This document shows, piece after piece, positions 56,051 through 64,000 of a stretch of 64,000 bases of DNA. Source of the DNA: Polydrusus tereticollis (Eukaryota > Arthropoda > Insecta > Coleoptera > Curculionidae); contig OY987327.1 in the NCBI GenBank assembly GCA_963920685.1, forward strand, positions 73,073,482 through 73,137,481, read 5' to 3'. Under the pieces are notes generated by a model, which made no database searches, was not told where the DNA came from, and saw nothing but the letters and a program-made list of their open reading frames with translations. Each line of letters begins with the position of its first letter. Position 1 is the first letter of the stretch. The position numbers and the translations under genes were made by a program.

Positions 56051-57268
56051 TTTTTTAAAACATTATTTTGATGCATAGCTTTGAAGGGATTAAGCAAACT
56101 TAAAGAATTTAGTCAACATTGGCACATACTTCCCTTAGCTTAACTATGGATAACTTTGCCTTTTATATACAGCCATATTCGTTTAAATATAATTATGAAT
56201 TATAAATTAAATAATATAATACTAAACTCCACCAATGTCTGTAAAATTTCTAAAGATGTCATGATGACAAACACCTTCCAACAAATTCAATATTATATAC
56301 GATAGAAAGAGACAAAACCAGTATCAAGGCACAGGCAATAATTTGTGGCCCAGGAAGCCGCGCTTTATTAGATGTGGGTTGCCAAGTTTACCAAACTAAA
56401 TGATTAATTAATATTTCTTAAATAGTATCCTCACCGCTTAACCAACATAATAAATTATATTAGGCAATTATAATTTTCAATGTAGGGGGGAAAAGAAATG
56501 GGATATGTTGCAAGGTGTTTACACTATAGGGATATGCATACGTCTAATTGTTTTATGTAATATATTTGAAATACATTCAAATTAATATTCTATGGAAATT
56601 TAAACATTGTATTACGGCAACAATGTTCCACATCCTTAAGTTTCCTTCGTAGCTGTAGACTCGTGATACGGACTATAGGTGCAAGTTCGTTAACAGAAAG
56701 ATTTGAACTTAAGTCAGAAAAATTGTTTACATAAATTAAAGCATTCATATTGTTTGAGGTTTCCATTTAAAAACTCATTACTAATGCTTCAAAAGAGTAG
56801 AACTGGGCATTAAATTAGTGTATAGATAGTAAAAAGTCGATAAAGAGCAAAAACTATGCTCTATCTTAATTCCAAGAAATATCAGTATGTAATCAAGGCA
56901 CTGAAATTTGCACATGCGCAAAGTATAATTTGCTTCCTTTCCATGCGGGAGATGTGCACAAGAAAGATACCTATCCCAAAGATATTTATGATTGAAATTC
57001 ACCTTAGCACAAAGCACTTATCAGCCCATATACCATAATTCCTATTAATTTTTGACAAATAAGTTATAGTCCTGTTATATTCCTGCCAAGCATTCTATGT
57101 CCATTTAATAAGGTAGCGGCTAAATTCAAGCTGGCAGCTTACAATATCCTATTAAGGTTGTAGTAGTCGTTTTGTCAATAAATAGCCATTGCACACCAAA
57201 CTACCGTATAATACAATATGTGGGTACCAGATTATATAGGTAGACTAATTTGTTTTATTTAACTTGCT
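56051..57268. other. No gene recognised
   Basis: Overlapping frames on both strands near 56781-57038 mirror each other and show no family resemblance. Confidence 0.4.
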
Positions 57269-57333
57269 TATAATAAATAAAGATACACTAAGTCTCGGTC
57301 TCATTCAAATTATAATTTTAGTTAGGTGGCGGT

Positions 57334-57372
57334 GGTTACATGTTTTGCCCAAACAATGGGCATCATCAGACC
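57334..57372 (-). ncRNA. Hammerhead-ribozyme-like motif (Penelope type)
   Basis: Minus strand: GGT, CTGATGA (canonical core), T, GCCC-ATTGTTT-GGGC, AAAACATGTA, ACC. Stem I is three base pairs. The G of the GAAA box is A, which should impair cleavage. Confidence 0.5.
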
Positions 57373-57825
57373 TAAAACCAAAGTCGTACAAAAACATCTA
57401 ATTTACACATATAAAGTTTATAAGCCTAATTAATCTTCCTTAGGAATAATAACTTAAAAACCAATGGAAACACAATCTCAAATGACACATAACAGATTAA
57501 AAAATTTTAAAAAACGTTACTGGACCATTACAAAATGTAAAACGATACGAAAAAATAAATAAACAATCTAAAAAATTACATGACAACTATGGCGGGTTCG
57601 GGAGCAAACCAGACGCTTGCGGAGTAATAATTTACCTCTCAGGCACGGAACCCTAAAAATATAAGTCGCAGGTCGTAGTGCAACACGCCACTGTGTTCTA
57701 TTACCTTAAACTGAAGTAAGAAGAAGACACTCACCTGAACGTTACTTTATGATTGATAATAATTAACAATGTCAATATCCACACCAAAATAGTAGGAAAA
57801 CAGAAAAGGGTTATAGGGACCCAAG

Positions 57826-59490
57826 TTAATTATTTATGTTTTTAAAGATAAAATATGGCTCAAAATTAAACACTTCGTTTACGCAGTTAAGTATTGGACT
57901 CCTCTTTGCTTTAGTTATTTCTAGTTTTTCCAATAAATCCAACCTTTTACCCTTTTGGCACTCGTGAAGAATGTTTACATTCGCAGGTGTTGAGAATTGA
58001 TGTCCAGATTCCAATAAATGGTTTGCGAAAGCTAAGTTGGTATTAGTTATATCTGTGTTCTGATATTTGTGAACAAGACTAAGATGTTCCTGAACTCTGG
58101 GGGCTATTTTTCTTCCTGACTGTCCTACATAAATGGTAGAACAGCCCCCGCAATTTAAGGAATACACCCCGGATCTCGACAGAGGATTTACTTTATCTTT
58201 GGTTTTAACTATGTGTTGTTTCAAAGTATTTGTAGTTTTAAAACTTAGGGAAATATTAAAGGGTTTAAAAAATTTTGCTAATTGTAGAGAAATATTACCA
58301 AAAAATGTTAAAGATGTGTAATTGTTCATCGTATTTTGTGGATTGAAGTGTAAAATATTATATGATAATTTATATTTGTTGAGGAATTTGTAATGAAGTT
58401 TATTAATCAACCTCAAGGGAACCCCGTTATTAATAGCTATTTGTTTTATTATGCCTAATTCTTTATTAAAAGCTTCTCGAGACAACGGTAATTTAAACAA
58501 CCTATAGAAAAAGGAGTTGAAGAAGACAAATTTATGAGAATATGGTGAATTAGAGCTAAACTGGATGACACTGTCAGTGGATGAGGGCTTTCTGTAGACT
58601 TCAAGCATTATGTTATTTCCATTCCTAATTAATAGAAGGTCTGAAAAGGGTAATTTACCTTCTTCTTCAATTTCGAGTGTGAATGTTATTTTTGGATTTA
58701 AATTATTAATAAAATTAAGGAAATCTCTAAGATCAAGATCACTGCCCAACCAAACTACACAAATGTCACCCACATATCTTTTGTATGCCAAAAAAAATCT
58801 TGAGAAATGACTATTCATGATTGACCTCTCAAGATTATTCATGAAAACTTCGCTCAAGAATGGCGAGAGGCAAGATCCCATAGCCAAACCAGTCTTTTGT
58901 TTTAAAAATTTATTATTAAATTGGAAAAAGTTTTGTTCTAAGACAGTTTTAAGTAATAATGTTAGATCTGAAATTAATAGATGGGATAAACCTTTAGCTA
59001 TCAATAGTCTCTCTATCAAGTCTACACATTCTGTTGGGGGAATACTGGGGAACAAATTCTTTACATCAAACGATATAAGTCTAGGGTTAGGTGGAAGTGC
59101 TATGTTCTTTAAATAATTAGAAAAATCAATGGAGTTTTTAATTGAAAAGGTACAGGTACTATCGAATCCTGTTACTCGTTTAAAAATCTCATTAAGCCAT
59201 GAAAAGATATTGTAACATGGAGAATTTACGAAAGAGACGACCGGTCTTACAGGCATACCTTCTTTATGGGCCTTAGGTAATCCGTAAAGCAAAGGTGTTT
59301 TAGGGTCCATAGGGTAAAGTTTGTATTTAGATCAATCAAAATATTCTAATTTAACTTTAGCAAAATAAGCATTAGTTGGATCCTTAGGGATGGACTAAAA
59401 ATCGCCCGAGTTTAAAAAGTCCATAACCTTAGCTACGTAATCAGTACGTCTCATCACTATTAAGCAAGAGCCCTTATCTGCTTTTATAAT
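57826..59490 (-). pseudogene. Penelope-like RT with GIY-YIG endonuclease, catalytic D lost
   Basis: The long frame (59310-57826, 494 residues) reads LLYGLPKAHKEGMPVRPVVS, LISFDVKNLFPSIPP (first catalytic D), TGLAMGSCLSPFLSEVFMNN, FFLAYKRYVGDICVVW, LPFSDLLLIR, EVYRKPSSTD, then the GIY-YIG nuclease GVYSLNCGGCSTIYVGQSGR. The YVDD box is YVGD: a single transition removes one catalytic aspartate. Upstream, to 59490, the coding continues (KADKGSCLIVMRRTDYVAKV, KDPTNAYFAKVKLEYF) through two stop codons. Penelope RTs are related to telomerase RT and prime at a nick made by the GIY-YIG domain. Everything before the ADKGS block is missing. Confidence 0.9.
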
Positions 59491-59540
59491 AAATTATAAT
59501 TTGACTGAGACCGAAACTTAGTGTGTCTTTATTTATTATA

Positions 59541-60119
59541 TTTATATCAGGTCTCTTTGAGAATGGCGGACTATTTCTTTAAATTTAACTTGCTTGCTTA
59601 AAATGAGCTATGCGCAGTAATAGGACGCAAATTTTTGCGTGATTGGTTGGTGCGACAGAGTTGAAAAAGTGTGAAGACCTAATAATAAAAATAATTTAAA
59701 ACCAACTCTGCAATGACGTCATCTCTGCGTTTGCTTCTGCAATTTATTCTCAGAGTTGCTCATTAATAAAACATTCATATAAATATAGTTTGCACATGGC
59801 ACATGCAATTTTATCTTTATTAATTTATGATATGCTTATAAAAAATTATACGGCTTGTTCGTCGATCAGTAGTTGTAGAAGTCTGTTGTTCTGTTTCTTC
59901 ATAATATGCAGAGACTTTTTATTATCCAATTATTCGTATGTCTCCAAATCTTAAGGCTCGTATCATCAAAGGTTACAGACAGAATAAAATTAGTGTAAGT
60001 TGTCACGCGTCGAATTATCAAAAGAACCTGCCTCTTTACCCCGCCTGGCCGGTATAGTAGCAGCAGTATATCGATGTGTGCCGGACGATACAGAGTGTAT
60101 TACTATTTAGTTTAATTAA
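59541..60119. other. No gene recognised
   Basis: No supported feature. Confidence 0.35.
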
Positions 60120-60186
60120 ATTTTATTTATGGAATGAAACTCAAAGTCTGCTCCACTAATTTAATAAAATAAATTCATATCATATG

Positions 60187-60228
60187 CCCATACATGTTTC
60201 GAAGGTATAAACCTTCATCCTCAGTGGG
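60187..60228 (-). ncRNA. Hammerhead-ribozyme-like motif, left arm
   Basis: Minus strand: CCCA, CTGAGGA core, T, GAAGG-TTTATA-CCTTC, GAAACATGTA, TGGG. Stem I (CCCA/TGGG) and stem II (GAAGG/CCTTC) are perfect; minimal stem III and a GUA triplet. A single extra T sits between core and stem II. Confidence 0.6.
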
Positions 60229-60661
60229 TCATTATTAAGATGTAATAAAATATGAAGAGACCAATGACATTGTTACATTGTAAACTTGTGTTGCAGAAAA
60301 AATTTTTCAACTTTGATAAGGAAACATATTGACGTAAATTAATTAACTAACGCATTATAACTAATATTAATAAAAGCTTTTTTAAAAAATTTATGTTTTT
60401 AGATTAGTTTTATTTTTATTTAATTTTGAACTTTTTATTATAAAATCCAAAAATGGCTGGGAAAATAAAATCAAAAGCAAAATGGGGTACGATCATCATG
60501 GCGAAGTCGTACGACTTTTATTAATATTAGTTATAATGCATTAGTTAATTAATTTACGTCAAATGTTTCCTTATAAAAGTTGAAAAATTTTTTCTGCAAC
60601 ACAAGTTTACAATGTAACAATGTCATTGGTCTCTTCATATTTTATTACATCTTAATAATGA

Positions 60662-60703
60662 CCCACTGAGGATGAAGGTGTATGCCTTCGAAACATGTAT
60701 GAG
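60662..60703 (+). ncRNA. Hammerhead-ribozyme-like motif, right arm
   Basis: Plus strand: CCCA, CTGAGGA, T, GAAGG-TGTATG-CCTTC, GAAACATGTA, TGAG. Same fold as the left arm with one mismatch in stem I. Confidence 0.6.
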
Positions 60704-60770
60704 CATATGATATGAATTTATTTTATTAAATTAGTGGAGCAGACTTTGAGTTTTATTCCATAAATAAAAT

Positions 60771-61848
60771 ATTACTCCACTGTGAGATGGACTACTTCCA
60801 TAAAATTAATTAAATTTGCTTATAAATCAAAATATCGGGAAACAATCAGTGTCCCGAAGGGGCCACTTTAATAAAATCCGCCGCCCCGTACCCAAAAAGG
60901 TCACGACCAAAAACACCGCTTAACACCAAAACTGTTTTCTAGCTCAGAATTAGCTATTGTCGAAGTATTTTGTCTTGATAAACACGAAAATCACCATGAA
61001 AAATTCAGATTAGCTCTTGTTTTCAATATACAGGGTTGGGCAAAATACATCCATGTTTCATTTCCAACGATGTTTTTAACACCGATGTTTATTTTAAACA
61101 TTAAAACATGGAGATAAAATCTGAACTTACCCTCCGAACGGAATAGTATCAAGTGTCAATGCAATTCTCAACTGTGGCGCTACGAGTTCAGTCAGCGTCA
61201 ACACGATTGCTTCAAAAGCGCCTATTTCCCATTTCAAACCAATAGCGAATTTTATGTTCTGTTTCAAAACCGGCTTTCTATCTATTAGTTTCAAAATCGA
61301 CTAACTTCGTGCAAGCACTATCAACAGAGGGCGTACATAGTGGTAAAACTAGGGAAGTTCGCATCTAATACTCGTGCTGCCTGCTGTCAAATTATTTAAG
61401 GTTAGAAACTTACGATATGTTTATTGTTGTGAGTTGTCAGTTTTATGAGCTAGTGAGCTATAATACTCTTGTGATTTCTGGGAAAAATGGAAGCTAGGAA
61501 GAAGTAGGACTATAATTTTTTAACTTTGTATTACTCGTCACCGGGTGCCCGAAAGATGTAAAAACTTTTTTATATAAATTAAGAGAAGCAAAAACAGGAT
61601 TGTTTTACTCTTAAGTATAGAGGAAACTCTCCTAATATGGGGTACTTTTTTTTAAAAACACTATAATTAAACAACAAATTGAATTTTAAACACTATTTCT
61701 AAATTTTACGTTTCCTTGGACATTTTTTAAGCATTTAATAGAAAGAAACAGGTTTTAAAAAAGATGCTGAAGAAAATATGCAGCATTAAAAAAAATTTCA
61801 CTACACCATATTAGGGGCATATGGTATCCTAATATGGGGTACACTATA
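60771..61848. other. No gene recognised
   Basis: A lone TACAGGGTTGGGCAAAAT end occurs at 61029. CCTAATATGGGGTAC occurs twice (61631 and 61828). No coding sequence. Confidence 0.35.
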
Positions 61849-62706
61849 CAGGGTCGTTGGTATGTATGGAAACGGTCGATTATTTCAAAAAGTAAAACAG
61901 TAAGCAAAAAATATTTGAGACAAAAGTTTAAGGGTTTCTAAGGGTCTATTAGAATTTTAAAAAAATAAGTATACAAGATGAGTCAGAAATCCGTAGAGAA
62001 ACAAAGTTTCTTTTTTTTAAATGGAACACCCTATATCTTAGAATATTTTTGGATTTTACATAAAATAGCAATTATTTTTCAATAAGTGCATTATAAGTCT
62101 AAACCTAATAGTTTCCGAGATATCGACTTTTGAAAAATTACATTCTTGAACTTTGACAGCTTCTAGCTTTCTAACGGTACGTCTTAGAGTAAAACGGCTT
62201 ACATGTCCCTATCTTAGTTTCTTATTATCTTCCTAATAGTGTCAACTTCCGGTTAATCCGGATGTAACTCAATAGCCGGAAATACAGTACTTCCGATTTA
62301 ACCGGAAGTTAATGTTTTTGGGAAGATAATAAAAAAGTAAGATAGGGACATGTAAGCCGTTTCACTCTAAGACATACCGTTAGAAAGCTAGAAGCTGTCA
62401 AAGTTCAAAAATGTCATTTTTCAAAAGTCGATATCTCGGAAACTATTAGGTTTAGGCTTATATTGCACTTATTAAAAAATAATGGCTATTTCATGTAAAA
62501 TCCAAAAATATTCTAAGATATAGGGTGTTCTATTTAAAAAAAAAGTCACTTTGCTTCTCTACGGTTTTCTGACTCACCCTGTATACTTGCTTGTTTAAAA
62601 TTCTGATAGACCCTAAAAAACCCTAAAACTTTTGTCTAAAATATTTTTTGCTAACTGTCATACTTTAAGAAATAATCGACCGTTTCCATACATACCAACG
62701 ACCCTG
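61849..62706. mobile_element. 858-bp palindromic mariner-type element
   Basis: Arms 61849-62256 and 62298-62706 are inverse copies (about 93-95%) with a 41-nt loop. Ends CAGGGTCGTTGGTATGTATG and inverse, TA at 61847-61848 and 62707-62708. A second, inner terminal-box motif (AACACCCTATATCTT / ATAGGGTGTTCTATT) sits about 180 bp from each end. No ORF. Confidence 0.9.
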
Positions 62707-62708
62707 TA

Positions 62709-63314
62709 TATTACGAAGTTAATATGTAAAATTTAAAAATATCTAAAACTCTTTCGGGTTTTTTGTATAAAAACTAGTTTTTTTTAAAAAGGAAATATAA
62801 AAGGTCTAAATCTTACAAAAAATGTTATTCTAACCTAACCAAAAAATGTTTTTCTAACCTAACTAAAAAATTTACTTATCGAAGAAGCACAAAACAAACC
62901 TATTTACTAGCACAAAAGTCACAAATAATATACTGGCTTTTTTCACAATCAGAACACTCAACGTGAGCCCATTTAACCGATTAGCGCCTGAATTTTCGAT
63001 TTTTCGATTTTTTAGTTTTTAATGTTAAATTATTTCTTTAGAGGGGCCTTCTAACAAAAAAGTATTAGGATGGAATCCCATTTAACTTATATTTTTTGAA
63101 ATATAGTCCGTTACCATATGGTAACACTAGGCGCATGTACTCCCAATTATACATACAATCTAATAGTACCTATAATAGGCAAAATAGGTGATATATTTTT
63201 TTTTAAATGAACAAGTGAAATAATAAATATAATAAGGATGGTATATTACATAGTATCTAGACATTTTATAAACTGAAAATAAAATCTAGCTTCCAAAGAA
63301 ATATATTATATACA
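62709..63314. other. No gene recognised; two short CTAACCTAAC words
   Basis: TCTAACCTAACC at 62831 and TCTAACCTAACT at 62856 are two-unit telomere-like words. There is no array. Confidence 0.4.
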
Positions 63315-64000
63315 CTAGCGGGTGTGAAATGGGACGAAGCAGTCAATACGTAGGCCAATTTCGCATTTTGAACACATTGTTCTTACGACCGATGTACAGG
63401 AAGTGTTATTACATCTTCTTCTTTTCTTTCCCTCCGTGTGTTTAACTAGATGGCTAGTATTGTCAAATCTAAGATCAGCAGATACTCGACTTCCCACAGA
63501 AGCTGACGGTCTTCCATAAAATTATTATATTTCAAAATTAGCTGCGGTCTCGGAATTTGAATGCTGCGCTTATCTTTCTGTGAAAATCTTTTCACCTGCG
63601 TAACTTCCTTGGTACCACAGAATCACGATATCATGGTTACAACAGCGTTGTCCATCCATCTGACATAAATTAGACCATCATTTTTTTAAATCGCTTTCTC
63701 AAAATACCCCCTTTCCTTCCGTTGAAATAAACTTTTCGCAGTTAAGGGGCATCCTCTAGGAATACGGTTTTCGCAATAAATCCTCCTGGATAAATCGACC
63801 TCTACAAATTCATCCTGGATTTGATCGTAATTAACACCAATTCTTTCATTGTTCGCTAGACGTATTTCTGCATTTGCTCGTAGCTGCGTGGATGAAAGGT
63901 TATCAACTAGCATGCAAATTTAAAACTGAGTATTAGCAATAAAACACCTTGTCCGTGTGCATATTTACGTTTCCCATACAGCTAGGGCGACAAGGAAAAG
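63315..64000 (-). pseudogene. piggyBac-type transposase, C-terminal part, internally deleted
   Basis: Reading leftward: MLVDNLSSTQLRANAEIR (the DNFFTS block), ENRIPRGCPLTAKSLF (the G.IR.NR...CPL block), KERGYFEKAI, then in another frame LIYVRWMDNAVVTMIS (catalytic region, RW.DN..V), TQVKRFSQKDKRSIQIPRPQ and YNNFMEDRQ, after which about 100 residues are missing. It resumes with RFDNTSHLVKH and the Cys-rich CNNTSC...MCSKCEIGLRIDCFVPFH finger found at the end of piggyBac transposases. Frameshifts and an internal deletion make it inactive. The N-terminal half lies beyond the right edge or is lost. Confidence 0.75.

Larger units (their letters stand above)
57269..59540 (-). mobile_element. Penelope-like element with inverted 50-bp end repeats
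   Basis: 57269-57318 and 59491-59540 are inverted copies (TATAATAAATAAAGATACAC and inverse, about four differences). They bracket an RT/GIY-YIG coding region and, at 57334-57372, a hammerhead-like motif. Penelope-like elements often carry such terminal repeats in either orientation. The 5' side of the gene is truncated against the right repeat. Confidence 0.8.
60120..60770. repeat. Inverted pair of Penelope-type terminal repeats (~257-bp arms)
   Basis: 60120-60376 and 60515-60770 are inverted copies (about 95%) around a 138-nt spacer. Each arm carries a hammerhead-like motif pointing in opposite directions. No RT remains. Confidence 0.8.

Noticed and set aside
56781..57038. Overlapping 78- and 60-residue frames on opposite strands
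   Set aside because: Antisense overlap without motifs; neither shows coding features.
62831..62866. CTAACCTAAC words as an interstitial telomere array
   Set aside because: Only two units in each of two places, separated by A-rich DNA; too short to call an array.

Overview
This window looks like AT-rich insect nuclear DNA, most likely from a beetle or another insect with a large, repeat-filled genome. I infer that from the mix of elements (many mariner-like elements with CAGGGTG-type ends and TA target duplications, RTE/Jockey/I-group LINEs, Penelope-like elements, Tigger, MULE and piggyBac relics) and from one (AACCT)3 stretch that matches the insect telomere repeat. I found no convincing host gene, tRNA or rRNA. 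Almost every recognisable coding stretch is a transposase or reverse transcriptase, and nearly all are broken.

Layout. 1-9 kb: two nested DD41D-type mariner relics, two copies of a different DDE transposase family with a very long D-to-E spacing (one copy split by a probable solo LTR), then unrecognised decayed DNA. 9-13.3 kb: a Tigger/pogo transposase split by an RTE LINE with target duplications, then a MULE transposase. 14-17.9 kb: a fold-back mariner relic, a 320-bp insertion with 25-bp direct repeats that holds a hammerhead-ribozyme-like sequence, a Tc1 relic, and a Jockey-type LINE with an in-frame 303-bp tandem duplication. 19-30 kb: more mariner, LINE and Penelope remains, plus an internally deleted LTR retrotransposon with almost identical LTRs. 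30-31.5 kb: hairpins, a 70-bp x 3 tandem array and an ORF that may be a tyrosine-recombinase relic. 32-36 kb: a mariner-like element with ~590-bp terminal inverted repeats (TIRs). 36-44 kb: highly decayed LINE relics and mostly unrecognised DNA.

44-56 kb is the densest part. Element D (44290-45602) encloses a second palindrome. Element A (46205-53204) has been entered by three later insertions: element B (46778-49290), which carries a gene for a putative nuclease-like protein of unknown function; a LINE fragment (50068-51546) with a 12-bp target duplication; and a near-perfect 881-bp palindrome (51886-52766). Element H (53827-55751) is the best preserved DNA transposon, with one frameshift in its transposase.

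56-64 kb holds a Penelope-like element with RT and GIY-YIG domains, a 650-bp inverted pair of Penelope-type terminal repeats with a hammerhead-like motif in each arm, an 858-bp palindromic mariner-type element, and a piggyBac relic at the right edge. The genes do not form a pathway. What ties the window together is repeated nested insertion, and the target duplications let the order of many insertions be read directly.
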